A stretch of DNA of 64,000 nucleotides, from the NCBI RefSeq assembly GCF_036192275.1, contig NZ_CP108088.1:5271501-5335500 (forward strand). The letters are read 5' to 3'. Below are positions 7,587-15,655 of the stretch, in pieces. The notes beneath the pieces were generated by a model, which was given only the letters and a program-made list of their open reading frames with translations, had not been told where the DNA came from and made no database searches. The first letter of the stretch is position 1; each line of letters begins with the position of its first letter. Origin of the DNA: Streptomyces sp. NBC_00250 (GTDB lineage Bacteria > Actinomycetota > Actinomycetes > Streptomycetales > Streptomycetaceae). The translations under genes and the position numbers were made by a program.

Positions 7587-8234
7587 CTATCTGGTCGGCT
7601 TCTTGCCGGTGATGCCCAGATGCACCAACAGGGCGAGGTTCGGCTTGAGTTCGGCCTGCTTCACGCCCCAGGTCGTGAAGCCCTTCTGGTGGCCGGCGAC
7701 CGCGGCCAGCATCGCCACGAGCGAGCCGGCCATGGCGGCGGGGCTGACCTCCTTGTCGACCTTGCCCTTGGCCTGGAGCTCCTTCACCGCGTCCGTGAGG
7801 GAGTTGGTGACCGAGTTCAGGATCTTCATGCGGATCTTGTAGAACCGCTTGTCGCCCTCGGCGGCGCCGAGGTCCACGACCCGGAGGATGGCGTCGTGCT
7901 TCCGCCAGAAGTCCAGGAAACCTTCGACGAGTTCCTCGGAGGTCTGCCAACCGGCCTTGCCGACCCAGGAGCGGCCGGAGACCAGCTCGGTCAACCCGGC
8001 GCCCTCCTTGGCCATTTCCTCCGCGATCTCGAGAACCGCTCCCTCGACGTCCGGGAAGTACTGATAGAACGTCGCGGGTGAAGTACCCGCCTTCCGGGCC
8101 ACATCGATGACCTTGACGTCCCGGTAGGGCGAGGAGCTGAGCATCTCACCGAGGCAGTCGAGCAGCTTCTGCCGCGTCGCCTGGCCGCGTCGTCCGGCCA
8201 CGCGGCCGTCGACGGTGCGTACTTGTCCTGTCAT
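7587..8234 (-). CDS. TetR/AcrR-family transcriptional regulator
   Basis: A 215-residue repressor-type protein: basic N-terminal tail GRRGQATRQKLLDCLGEML, helix-turn-helix around residues 40-60 (VIDVARKAGTSPATFYQYFPD) and a helical ligand-binding C-domain. The ATG at 8234 lies inside a CTGTCATGCCGTCAG element (8228-8242), whose right half matches the window-wide CTGACG-N3-CGTCAG operator. This is the only TetR-type gene in the window and it lies 1.5 kb from two copies of the operator, so I infer that it controls that regulon and possibly itself. The ligand is probably an acyl-CoA or pathway intermediate. TetR assignment is firm; the regulon link is a hypothesis. Confidence 0.85.
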   Translation of the reverse strand: MTGQVRTVDGRVAGRRGQATRQKLLDCLGEMLSSSPYRDVKVIDVARKAGTSPATFYQYFPDVEGAVLEIAEEMAKEGAGLTELVSGRSWVGKAGWQTSEELVEGFLDFWRKHDAILRVVDLGAAEGDKRFYKIRMKILNSVTNSLTDAVKELQAKGKVDKEVSPAAMAGSLVAMLAAVAGHQKGFTTWGVKQAELKPNLALLVHLGITGKKPTR

Positions 8235-8242
8235 GCCGTCAG
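8228..8242. promoter_or_regulatory. Degenerate operator overlapping the TetR start codon
   Basis: CTGTCATGCCGTCAG: the right arm CCGTCAG is perfect for the shared operator, the left arm keeps only part. It overlaps the TetR ATG (8234-8232), a position suited to autoregulation, particularly if the mRNA is leaderless. Confidence 0.4.
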
Positions 8243-8553
8243 CTTACCGAGGGGGTGTCGGCGCGCGATTCGGCCGACTGCAAATGGGGTGCACCCCCCG
8301 GCCACCCGTGTTCTGCGAGGTCGGCACGCGTGTCTCCGTGGGAGCGGCACGGACGGGGAGGGGCGGGATCGCGCCACTCCTGGTGCGTGGGGCGGACGAC
8401 CTCGGGATCCCCGTACCCGAATAGGCTTATGAACAGCCTGTGGACAACTTCGGTGGACAACTCAAGTGCCCCAAGGGATTCCACCCGATAAATCGCCTAT
8501 TTGTTCCCATCTTGGGGTATGCGGGTCCGTCCACGCCGTTCTAGCGTGGACAC
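8243..8553. other. Intergenic region between TetR and VOC genes, with paired DnaA-box-like sequences
   Basis: About 310 non-coding bases. TGTGGACAA at 8439-8447 is an exact reverse DnaA box (TTGTCCACA), and GGTGGACAA at 8452-8460 differs by one base. Just before the VOC start the sequence TAGCGT (8542-8547) is followed after six bases by ATG, a leaderless promoter arrangement. Nothing else is recognisable. Confidence 0.5.
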
Positions 8554-9339
8554 ATGGCGGCACGCACTGAGGGCACCCCCTGCTGGGTGGACGCACAGCT
8601 CCCCGACCTCGAAGCGGGCAAGCGCTTCTACGGCGAGCTCTTCGGCTGGACCTTCGACCCCGATCGCGACGAAGCCCTCCTCGACGGGCGACGCGTCGCC
8701 GGACTCCTCCCCAAGCGCGACGGCCGCATGCCCACCACCTGGACCGTCTACCTCGCCACCGAGAACGCCGGCACCCTCGCCGCCCGGATCAAGGACGCCG
8801 GCGGCCAGATGGTCATGGAGCCCTACCCCGTCGGCCCCTTCGGCGTCCTCGCGCTCGCCGCCGACCCCGGCGGCGCCGTCTTCGGCCTCCGCCAGTCGGG
8901 CGACGACAACGGCTTCCAGACCGTCAACGAACCGGGCTCCTTCTGCTGGATGGAGGTGTACACCCGCCGTCCCGACGCCGTGGACACCTTCTACGCCACC
9001 GTCTTCGGCTACCTCGGCCGCCAGGCCGCCCCCGACGAGGAGGGCAGGGACCCCGGCTTCGACTACCGCGTCTGGTCACCCCCCGGCTCCCGGCCCGGCG
9101 ACGACAGCGCCTTCGGAGGGCGCGCCGTCATCAGCGACGACTTCCCCGCCGAGATGCCCGGCCACGTCCTCGTCTACTTCGCCGTCCACGACTGCGACGA
9201 GGCCTGCGAGACCACCGTCCGGCTCGGCGGCCGGGTCGCCACCCCGGCCTTCGACACCCCCCACGGCCGCATCGCCGTCCTGCACGACAACCAGGGCGCG
9301 CGCTTCGCGGTCCTCTCGGAGCCGTCCGGCACGACGTGA
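8554..9339 (+). CDS. VOC (glyoxalase/bleomycin resistance-fold) family protein, two domains
   Basis: A 261-residue protein with two tandem vicinal-oxygen-chelate modules. The first begins WVDAQLPDLEAGKRFYGELFGWTFD and the second SFCWMEVYTRRPDAVDTFYATVFGYLG; each ends in a PHGRIAVLHDNQGARFAVL-type or DPGGAVFGL strand. This arrangement is common in actinobacterial hydroxylase/antibiotic-binding relatives of unknown substrate. No ribosome binding site is visible, and ATG lies six bases after the box TAGCGT, so translation is probably leaderless. It lies directly upstream of afsK in the same direction but 137 bases apart, so the two are probably not co-transcribed. Confidence 0.8.
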   Translation: MAARTEGTPCWVDAQLPDLEAGKRFYGELFGWTFDPDRDEALLDGRRVAGLLPKRDGRMPTTWTVYLATENAGTLAARIKDAGGQMVMEPYPVGPFGVLALAADPGGAVFGLRQSGDDNGFQTVNEPGSFCWMEVYTRRPDAVDTFYATVFGYLGRQAAPDEEGRDPGFDYRVWSPPGSRPGDDSAFGGRAVISDDFPAEMPGHVLVYFAVHDCDEACETTVRLGGRVATPAFDTPHGRIAVLHDNQGARFAVLSEPSGTT

Positions 9340-9476
9340 GGCTTCCCCTCCGGATGGCTCCGATATGACCTGTGACACCCCGATCCGCCCCCGGGTTCGC
9401 AACCGGGCCCTCGGACAGGAAGAATCAGGGCCACGGGGCCGTACCCTCATGGCCCGTACGGGGAGGTGGCAGGCAA

Positions 9477-11897
9477 GTGGAACAGCTGACGCAGCACGAC
9501 CCGAGACGCATCGGGCCCTTCGAGGTGCTGGGCCGGCTCGGCGCGGGCGGAATGGGCCTGGTCTATCTCGCGCGCTCGGCCTCGGGCCGGCGCGTGGCGA
9601 TCAAGACCGTGCGCACGGAGCTCGCCGAGGACCAGCTGTTCCGGGTCCGTTTCACCCGAGAGGTGGAGGCCGCGCGGGCGGTCTCCGGCTTCTACACGGC
9701 CGCCGTCGTGGACGCCGACCCGCGGGCAGCCGTGCCCTGGCTGGCGACCGCGTACGTCCCGGCACCCTCGCTCGAAGAGATAGTGAACGAGTGCGGACCG
9801 CTCCCGGCCCAGGCCGTGCGCTGGCTGGCAGCCGGTGTCGCCGAGGCCCTGCAGTCCATCCACGGAGCGGGCCTGGTCCACCGTGACCTCAAGCCCTCCA
9901 ACGTCCTCGTCGTCGAGGACGGCCCCCGGGTGATCGACTTCGGCATCGCGTCGGGCGTCTCCAACACGCGCCTGACCATGACCAACGTCGCCGTCGGCAC
10001 CCCGGCCTACATGTCGCCCGAGCAGGCCCGCGACTCGCGCAGCGTCACCGGCGCGAGCGATGTCTTCTCGCTGGGCTCGATGCTGGTCTTCGCCGCCACC
10101 GGCCACGCGCCGTTCCACGGCGCCAACCCGGTCGAGACCGTCTTCATGCTGCTCCGCGAGGGCCCCGACCTGGAGGGCCTGCCCGACGAGCTGCGGCCCC
10201 TCATCGACTCCTGCATGCAGATGGACGTCACCCGCCGGCCCACCCCGGCCGACCTCCAGGCCCAGCTGGCCCCGCACCTCTTCGGCCCCGGCAGCGACGA
10301 CAGCGGCACGGCCTCGGCCTGGCTCCCGCGGAGCGCCACCGACATGATCGAGACCCGCCGCGGCGGCCGCCCGGCCCCGGCGCCGACCGCGCCGCCGATG
10401 CCGCCGCGCCCGCCCCGGCAGCCCGCCGACCGGGGCGCCGACCCGCGCTTCCCGGAGCCCGCGCCCGTCGGCGGCGGCCGGCACGCGGGGCCCGCCGAGA
10501 GCGCGGGCGGGCCCGTACGCCTCGGCGGCGCGACCGTGCCGATCGGCCCCGGCCCCCGGGTCGCCGACACCCGCGCCGCGCTCGCCGTCGGCCGGAGCGC
10601 CGACGCCGGACCGGCGACCGGCTGGATCCGTCCGCCCGGCGGCGGCCCGCACGGCGCGGACCACGGCTCGTACGCCGGGGAGCCCGGCCCGCCGCCCGGC
10701 TCCCGCCCGGTGGGCGTCCCTGCACAGGGCGCCGACCAGGCCGCGCCGGCGGAGCCCGGCCCGTGGCGCCCGTGGCGCTTCCGGATGTCGAACGACGTCT
10801 GGGGTACGCCGGTCGTGGACGGCGACCTGTTGTACGTGACCTCTTTCGAGGTACACGCCCTGGACACGGGCAGCGGCCGGCGCCAGTTCAAGACCCGCGA
10901 CGTGGCCTGGTCCATGGCCGTCGCCTCGGGCCGTATCCACGCCTCCGACGGGCCCACGCTCTACGCCCTCGACGCGACCGACGGCAGCGAGCGCTGGCGG
11001 CTGCGGACGGACGCCTGGGTCTACTCGCTCCGGGTCGACCGGGGCACCGTCGTCACCGGCACGCGCGGCGGCGGGGTGCAGGCCTGGGAGGCCTCCAACG
11101 GCGCCAAGCTGTGGGAGATCACCGGCGCCCAGAGCGACTTCGAGACCCCGGAGGCGGGGCCCGCCGTGCACGGCGACACCGTGTACGTGTGGCGGGACGC
11201 CCGGCTCCAGGCCCTCGACGCCCGCACGGGCGTGGAGCGCTGGTCGTACCCGATCGGCGACGCCGCCTCCTGCGCCAACGTGCCCGTCCGGGTCGCCCCG
11301 GCCGAGGACGGCTGCGTGTACGTCTCCGCCGGGACGCGGGTCCTGTCGATCGACATCGCCGCCGGACACGTCCGCTGGCACTTCGAGGCACCGGCCGTCT
11401 TCCTCTCCCCGCCCGCCTTCGCCCAGGGCCCCGCGGTCACGGGCGGCGGGGTGTACCTCGCCGACCACCTCGGCACGGTGTACGCGATCGACGCCACCAC
11501 CGGCCAGGACCGCTGGCGCATCGCGACCGAGCCGCGCCAGTCGGCCGAACCGCTGCTCGTCGCCGACGGCAACATCCACGTCGGCAGCGGCAGCGCGCTC
11601 TACACGCTCGACGCGGTCACCGGCACGCCCCGGTGGCGGTTCGCGGCGGGCGGCGAGCTGGTCGGCTCCCCGGTCGTCGCCGACGGCAGGGTGCACTTCG
11701 GCTCGGCCGACCACGTCCTCTACACCCTGGACGCGACCGGCGGTCAGCTGCGCTGGAAGCTCGCGACCGGCGGCGAGATCACCGGCTCCCCGGTGGTCAG
11801 GGGTGGGGTCGTGTACGCCTGCAGCAAGGACCGCTGTGTGTACGCGCTCGACGCGGTCAAGGGCACGGCCACCGGCCGGGGTGCCGCCGCGCGGTAG
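9477..11897 (+). CDS. afsK: AfsK: Ser/Thr protein kinase with C-terminal PQQ-type beta-propeller
   Basis: Kinase that phosphorylates the activator AfsR and so controls secondary metabolism; established for AfsK in S. coelicolor, which this 806-residue protein closely resembles from memory. Order: kinase domain, residues about 13-265 (glycine loop LGAGGMG, catalytic K43, HRDLKPSN with D137, DFG at 154-156, APE-like SPEQA); activation-loop threonine T167, matching the regulatory T168 of S. coelicolor AfsK; proline-rich linker about 300-420; then repeated PQQ/Trp-docking strands (e.g. [40 protein letters not shown]) to the end. GTG at 9477 with GGGAGG ten bases upstream was chosen because the family's [14 protein letters not shown] follows directly. 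The propeller senses an unknown signal. afsS and afsR lie 10 kb downstream instead of next door. Confidence 0.95.
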   Translation: MEQLTQHDPRRIGPFEVLGRLGAGGMGLVYLARSASGRRVAIKTVRTELAEDQLFRVRFTREVEAARAVSGFYTAAVVDADPRAAVPWLATAYVPAPSLEEIVNECGPLPAQAVRWLAAGVAEALQSIHGAGLVHRDLKPSNVLVVEDGPRVIDFGIASGVSNTRLTMTNVAVGTPAYMSPEQARDSRSVTGASDVFSLGSMLVFAATGHAPFHGANPVETVFMLLREGPDLEGLPDELRPLIDSCMQMDVTRRPTPADLQAQLAPHLFGPGSDDSGTASAWLPRSATDMIETRRGGRPAPAPTAPPMPPRPPRQPADRGADPRFPEPAPVGGGRHAGPAESAGGPVRLGGATVPIGPGPRVADTRAALAVGRSADAGPATGWIRPPGGGPHGADHGSYAGEPGPPPGSRPVGVPAQGADQAAPAEPGPWRPWRFRMSNDVWGTPVVDGDLLYVTSFEVHALDTGSGRRQFKTRDVAWSMAVASGRIHASDGPTLYALDATDGSERWRLRTDAWVYSLRVDRGTVVTGTRGGGVQAWEASNGAKLWEITGAQSDFETPEAGPAVHGDTVYVWRDARLQALDARTGVERWSYPIGDAASCANVPVRVAPAEDGCVYVSAGTRVLSIDIAAGHVRWHFEAPAVFLSPPAFAQGPAVTGGGVYLADHLGTVYAIDATTGQDRWRIATEPRQSAEPLLVADGNIHVGSGSALYTLDAVTGTPRWRFAAGGELVGSPVVADGRVHFGSADHVLYTLDATGGQLRWKLATGGEITGSPVVRGGVVYACSKDRCVYALDAVKGTATGRGAAAR

Positions 11898-11938
11898 CTC
11901 GTACGACGTACGGACGGGGACCCGTCGACCGGAGGGCG

Positions 11939-12547
11939 CTAGCCGTTCGGCGGCGGGTTCTTCCGTTCCCGGTCCGGGTCCCAGGTCGGTACGTCGAACG
12001 TCTGGGTCGCGGCGTACGGCGTCGAGGCCTGCGGACGGGGCGGGGGCCCCTCCAGGGTGGACGGGTCGTCCGGCGGCGGCCCGTCGAGCGTGGGATGCGT
12101 GAACCGGGGCGGCTGGTCCACCCGGTGCGGCGCACGGGACCTGCCCGACATGACGAGCGCGCCGAGCAGCAGCAGGATGCCGCCGCCGAAGGCGTTCGCG
12201 ACCCCGTCACCGAGCCCCGCACCGTCGCCGCCGATCGTGAGACCGCCCTCGGCCTGCCCGACCCGCACCATCCACAGAACGGTGAAGCCGAGGACGACGA
12301 TCCCCGCGAGGGCGACGAGCAGCCGGGAGCGCAGCAGCACCCCGAGGAGGGTCAGGAGGGCGGCGACGAGGAACGGCGCCAGGATCGAGCCGAGCAGTTC
12401 GCCCCGGTCGTCGGTGATGCCGGTGAACAGCTCGTCGATCGCGTAATCACGACCGTGACGGCCGTCGTACCAGGCACGGAAGGGGCTCCAGACGGCGGCC
12501 GTCGCTCCGGCGAGAGCCAGCACCGAGCCGACGATGTTGCGAATCAT
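11939..12547 (-). CDS. Small integral membrane protein with proline-rich tail
   Basis: A 202-residue protein of unknown function. About four hydrophobic segments can be seen (near residues 5-22, 53-72, 74-96, 113-133), then a hydrophilic tail of about 65 residues rich in Pro, Asp and Thr (HPTLDGPPPDDPSTLEGPPP and following). ATG at 12547 has GAGGAGG eight bases upstream; longer forms would overlap the divergent gene. It is convergent with afsK, with 41 bases between the stops, and divergent from the secreted protein at 12670. The tail could be a partner-binding or kinase-substrate region; proximity to AfsK is only suggestive. Confidence 0.7.
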   Translation of the reverse strand: MIRNIVGSVLALAGATAAVWSPFRAWYDGRHGRDYAIDELFTGITDDRGELLGSILAPFLVAALLTLLGVLLRSRLLVALAGIVVLGFTVLWMVRVGQAEGGLTIGGDGAGLGDGVANAFGGGILLLLGALVMSGRSRAPHRVDQPPRFTHPTLDGPPPDDPSTLEGPPPRPQASTPYAATQTFDVPTWDPDRERKNPPPNG

Positions 12548-12669
12548 CGATGCGGCCTCCTCGGGTCCGGCTCTCGCTCCCGACGCTACGCCCGGTGCGG
12601 GGGGCCCGCCACGCGGCACCGGGGCGTCGCTAAAGTGGCGCGGACACGACACGGAGGACGGGGAGCGCG

Positions 12670-13251
12670 ATGGTACGCACACGCCTGAAGCTCGCGGCGA
12701 CACTCACGGTGGTGGTGCTGGCGCTGACCGGTTTCCACACCGGCCACGGCAGCAGCAGTGGTGGCGGCAGCGGGAAGAGCAAGAGCGGCAAGAGCCGCGG
12801 CCATTCGGACGACGACTCGGGCGGCGGCTGCTCCAGCGACGAGAAGAGCAACGACGACTACAGCGGCTCGGGCGGCTCCACGGTCACGGCCTCGCCCAGC
12901 CCCACCTCGGTGGCGTCGAAGGTCGACGTCGTCGTGGTCGACTGCGTGAAGTCCGCCCAGAAGAAGCGCAAGGGCAAGCCCGCCCGCAAGGCGGACACCA
13001 CGGCGACCCTGAAGATCGTCTCGCGCGACGCGTCCCCGGGGACGTTCCGGGTCGTCCTGCGGTTCGAGGGCGCCACGGGCCGGCAGGTGGACCTCGGCGA
13101 GGCCTCGGTCGCCGTCGCGGGCTACGAGACGAAGACCTTCGAGGTCGCGATGGAGAACCCGCACTTCGTCGACCGGGTGAAGAACTGCCGGATCGACGAG
13201 GTGCGCGTGCAGGAGACTAGCGCGTCCGGTAGCCCTTCCCCCGCCCCGTGA
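12670..13251 (+). CDS. Secreted Gly/Ser-rich protein of unknown function
   Basis: A 193-residue protein: signal peptide RTRLKLAATLTVVVLALTGFHTG, then a low-complexity segment (residues about 25-80) of Gly, Ser, Lys and Asp, and a compact C-terminal beta-rich domain from about 83 (VDVVVVDCVKSAQ...TATLKIVSRDASPGTFRVVLRFEG...KNCRIDEVRVQE). Cysteines at about 54, 92 and near 179 may form a disulfide outside the cell. This layout, a flexible stalk plus a small domain, recurs in Streptomyces surface proteins. Its last 35 bases overlap the convergent enoyl-CoA hydratase gene (stop at 13217). The family is not recognised. Confidence 0.7.
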   Translation: MVRTRLKLAATLTVVVLALTGFHTGHGSSSGGGSGKSKSGKSRGHSDDDSGGGCSSDEKSNDDYSGSGGSTVTASPSPTSVASKVDVVVVDCVKSAQKKRKGKPARKADTTATLKIVSRDASPGTFRVVLRFEGATGRQVDLGEASVAVAGYETKTFEVAMENPHFVDRVKNCRIDEVRVQETSASGSPSPAP

Positions 13252-13993
13252 ACAGGCCCGTCTGACGCTCCGGCGGCAGGTTCCCCAGGGCGACCAGATG
13301 CGGCGCGTGCGCGAGCGCCTGGGCTCTGGCCGCCTCCTTCACCGACCAGAGCGCCCGGACCGTCCCCTGCACCGCCTCCGTCGGGTGGCCCGCGATGACG
13401 GCGGCCGCCTCGCGCGCGGCGGCCAGCGCACCGCCGGGCGGGGTCAACTCGGAGACGAGCCCCGTCTCGTGCGCCCGCCGGGCCGAGATCCGTTCGGCGC
13501 TGCCCATCAGGGCCATCCGGGCGATTTCCCCGTACGGCATCCGCTGCGCCATGTGAACGGTCTCGAAGGCGCTGACCATGCCGTAGGTGGTGTGCGGGTC
13601 GAAGAAGGTGGCGTCCTCGCCGGCGACCAGGAACTCGGACTCGCCGAGCAGGTAGAACGCCCCGCCGCAGGCCATGCCCTCGACGGCGGCGACGACCGGC
13701 TTCCACAGGTCGTTGGCCTTGGGGCCGATCGTGAGGAGCGGATCGTCGATCGTGTACGGGGACGAGGGCTGCGGCACGTTCCCGACGGCCGCCCGGTCGA
13801 TGCCGGTGCAGAAGGCCCGCCCCCCGGCCCCGGTGACGACGATCGCGCGGACGTCGTCCTCGTACCGGAATCCCCGCCAGACGGCGCTCAGCTCGCGGGC
13901 CATCTCCAGGGTGATCGCGTTGTGCTTCTCGGCCCGGTCGAGGGTGACGACCGCGACCCCGGTCTCCTTGTCCCGCTCGACACGGATGCTCAT
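13217..13993 (-). CDS. Enoyl-CoA hydratase/isomerase (crotonase) family protein
   Basis: Crotonase-fold enzyme of 258 residues that would hydrate or isomerise an enoyl-CoA. Seen: VAVVTLDRAEKHNAITLEMA, the first oxyanion-hole loop GAGGRAFCTGIDRAAVG, the second oxyanion loop AVEGMACGGAFYLLGESEFLVAGEDATF, and PHTTYGMVSAFETVHMAQRMP. In place of the usual catalytic Glu pair, the second active-site region does not show a clear E-x-x-G, so an isomerase or other crotonase chemistry is possible. ATG overlaps the DUF35 stop as ATGA (13990-13993), so it is the last cistron of a thiolase-DUF35-hydratase operon read leftwards from the operators at 15590 and 15617. It overlaps the 3' end of the convergent secreted-protein gene by 35 bases. 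Confidence 0.88.
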   Translation of the reverse strand: MSIRVERDKETGVAVVTLDRAEKHNAITLEMARELSAVWRGFRYEDDVRAIVVTGAGGRAFCTGIDRAAVGNVPQPSSPYTIDDPLLTIGPKANDLWKPVVAAVEGMACGGAFYLLGESEFLVAGEDATFFDPHTTYGMVSAFETVHMAQRMPYGEIARMALMGSAERISARRAHETGLVSELTPPGGALAAAREAAAVIAGHPTEAVQGTVRALWSVKEAARAQALAHAPHLVALGNLPPERQTGLFTGRGKGYRTR

Positions 13994-14415
13994 CCGCGCT
14001 CCAGGAGCCAGCGCGGGACGGTGACGCCGTCGATCTCGGCGAACGCCACCTTCACCGGGGCGCCGATGCGGAGCCGGCTCGGGTCGACCGAGTTCAGGGG
14101 GGCGTCCGGGGCGGCGACCACGTTGCCGACGAGGCGGACGCGGGGGGCGTCGGCGAGTTCGACGAGCACCGCGTTGTACGGGGCCTGGGCGGCGTACTCG
14201 GGCAGGAGGGGCGGGTGGGGGAGCACGTACGACCAGATGCGGCCGCGGCCGGACATCAGGCGCCATTCGCTCGCGAAGGACTGGCAGTGCGGGCAGCAGG
14301 GGCGGGGCGGGAAGCGGAGCTCGCCGCAGTCGGCGCAGCTCTGGACGCGCAGTTCGCCCCGGGCGGCGTACTCCCAGAAGGGGGCACCGTCCTCGTCGGT
14401 GACGGGAGTCAGCAT
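13990..14415 (-). CDS. DUF35 Zn-ribbon/OB-fold acyl-CoA-associated protein
   Basis: A 141-residue partner protein of thiolase-fold enzymes. The N-terminal rubredoxin-like zinc ribbon shows CADCGELRFPPRPCCPHC (two CxxC knuckles, residues about 27-44), followed by the OB-fold domain (GRGRIWSYVLPHPPLLPEYAAQAPYNAVLVEL and later VGNVVAAP). Proteins of this family bind the CoA ester and form a complex with thiolase-like enzymes, for example ChsH2 with the aldolase Ltp2 in cholesterol degradation. Here the gene follows a thiolase-fold gene by only five bases, with its AGGAG site inside that gene's 3' end, and overlaps the hydratase start. It is therefore probably the obligate partner of the 14421-15563 product. 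Confidence 0.9.
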   Translation of the reverse strand: MLTPVTDEDGAPFWEYAARGELRVQSCADCGELRFPPRPCCPHCQSFASEWRLMSGRGRIWSYVLPHPPLLPEYAAQAPYNAVLVELADAPRVRLVGNVVAAPDAPLNSVDPSRLRIGAPVKVAFAEIDGVTVPRWLLERG

Positions 14416-14420
14416 CGGGA

Positions 14421-15563
14421 TCAGCTCCTGAGGAGGATGGCGGAGGTGGGGACTCCCTCGCCCGCCGTGACCAGGCAGGTGGCGGCGTCGGGGACCTGGG
14501 CGGTGGAGGTGCCGCGGAGTTGCTTCACGCCTTCGTTGATGAGGTTGAAGCCGTGGACGTACGCCTCGCTGAGTCCGCCGCCGCCGGTGTTGAGGGGCAG
14601 TCGGCCGCCGATCTCCAGGGCGCCGCCCTCGGTGAAGGCGGCCCCCTCGCCGCGGCCGCAGAAGCCGTAGCCCTCCAGGGAGAGCGGGACGAGCGGGGTG
14701 AAGGCGTCGTAGATCTGGGCGACGTCGACGTCCTGGGGGCCGAAGTCGGCCTGCTTCCAGAGGTGGCGGGCGGCGGTCCAGGCGGGGCCGGAGAGCGGGT
14801 CGTCGTTCCAGTAGTTGACCATGCCGTGGTGCTGGGCGGGCAGGCCCTGGGCGGCGGAGTGGACGTACACGGGCTTCTGCCGGCAGTCGCGGGCCCGCTC
14901 GGCGGAGACGATGACGCAGGCCAGCGCGCCGTCGGTCTCCAGGCAGTTGTCGAAGAGGCAGAGGGGTTCGCTGATCCAGCGGGAGGTCATGTACATCTCG
15001 CGGGTCAGCGGGCGTTCGTACATGATCGCGGCCGGGTTCTGGTTGGCGCGGTTGCGGCAGGCCAGGGCCACGTTGAAGAGGTGGTCGCGGGTGGCGCCGT
15101 ACTCGTGCATGTAGCGGCGGGCGAGCATGCCGATCTCGTCGGCGGGGCGGAGCAGCCCGAAGGGGCGGGTCCACTGGCCGGGGGTGGGCAGCTGGACGGC
15201 GGTGTTCTTCCAGGGGCGGGGGCCGCTGCCCCGCTTCCGGGACCGCCAGGCGACGCCGACGCTCGCCTGTCCGGTGGCGACGGCGGCGGCGAGGTGGCCG
15301 ACGGTGGCGCAGGAACCGCCGCCGCCGTAGCCGACCTTGGAGAAGAAGGTGACGTCGCCGGCGCCGATGGCCTTGGCGACCTCGACCTCGTCGGTCTCCT
15401 CCATCGTGTACGAGGCGAAGCCGTCGACCTCGGAGGGGTCGATGCCGGCGTCGTCGAGGGCGGCGAGGATCGCCCGGCAGGCGAGTGTCTTCTCCGTCTC
15501 GGGGAGTTGTTTGGCGAAGGTGGTCTGACCTATCCCGACGATGGCCGTTGCGTCCTTGAGCAA
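14421..15563 (-). CDS. Thiolase-fold protein (Ltp2-like putative acyl-CoA retro-aldolase)
   Basis: A 380-residue thiolase-superfamily protein. The nucleophile region reads GYGGGGSCATVGHLAAAVATGQA, which resembles the nucleophile-less Ltp2 aldolases rather than biosynthetic or degradative thiolases. Tyrosine-containing blocks IYDAFTPL and GGGLSEAYVHGFN lie where Ltp2 carries its catalytic tyrosines. With the adjoining DUF35 gene it forms the two-gene layout of steroid side-chain retro-aldolases, which cleave a beta-hydroxyacyl-CoA to a ketone or aldehyde plus short acyl-CoA; this function is inferred. The start is TTG at 15563 with GGGGAGG seven bases upstream. First cistron of the operon, with two CTGACG operators (15590, 15617) ahead, shared with the divergent ligase. 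Confidence 0.85.
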   Translation of the reverse strand: MLKDATAIVGIGQTTFAKQLPETEKTLACRAILAALDDAGIDPSEVDGFASYTMEETDEVEVAKAIGAGDVTFFSKVGYGGGGSCATVGHLAAAVATGQASVGVAWRSRKRGSGPRPWKNTAVQLPTPGQWTRPFGLLRPADEIGMLARRYMHEYGATRDHLFNVALACRNRANQNPAAIMYERPLTREMYMTSRWISEPLCLFDNCLETDGALACVIVSAERARDCRQKPVYVHSAAQGLPAQHHGMVNYWNDDPLSGPAWTAARHLWKQADFGPQDVDVAQIYDAFTPLVPLSLEGYGFCGRGEGAAFTEGGALEIGGRLPLNTGGGGLSEAYVHGFNLINEGVKQLRGTSTAQVPDAATCLVTAGEGVPTSAILLRS

Positions 15564-15589
15564 GACAACCTCCCCGTGTGGCAGCGCTA

Positions 15590-15604
15590 CTGACAGCGCG
15601 TCAG
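15590..15604. promoter_or_regulatory. CTGACG-N3-CGTCAG operator, copy 3
   Basis: Reads CTGACAGCGCGTCAG: the right arm is perfect and the left arm has one change. It lies 27 bases ahead of the thiolase/DUF35/hydratase operon start at 15563, in the divergent region shared with the ligase. Confidence 0.75.
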
Positions 15605-15616
15605 GTTACAACTAAT

Positions 15617-15631
15617 CTGACGGATAGTCAG
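15617..15631. promoter_or_regulatory. CTGACG-N3-CGTCAG operator, copy 4
   Basis: Reads CTGACGGATAGTCAG: the left arm is perfect and the right arm has one change. Its centre is 27 bases from copy 3, and it lies 25 bases ahead of the ligase ATG at 15656. The closest pair of operators in the window. Confidence 0.75.
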
Positions 15632-15655
15632 CTAAGGGGAGTGGTGGAGGTGGAG

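Noticed and set aside
8439..8460. Origin of replication suggested by DnaA-box-like pair
   Set aside because: Streptomyces oriC contains many boxes and lies between dnaA and dnaN; here only two boxes and no such genes.
9447..11714. Minus-strand frame of 755 codons across afsK
   Set aside because: Shadow of the kinase gene; low-complexity Arg/Gly/Val sequence and no ribosome binding site.
15578..15655. N-terminal extension of the acyl-CoA ligase from 15578
   Set aside because: It would place both CTGACG operators inside the coding region, and the added 26 residues match no ligase N-terminus.
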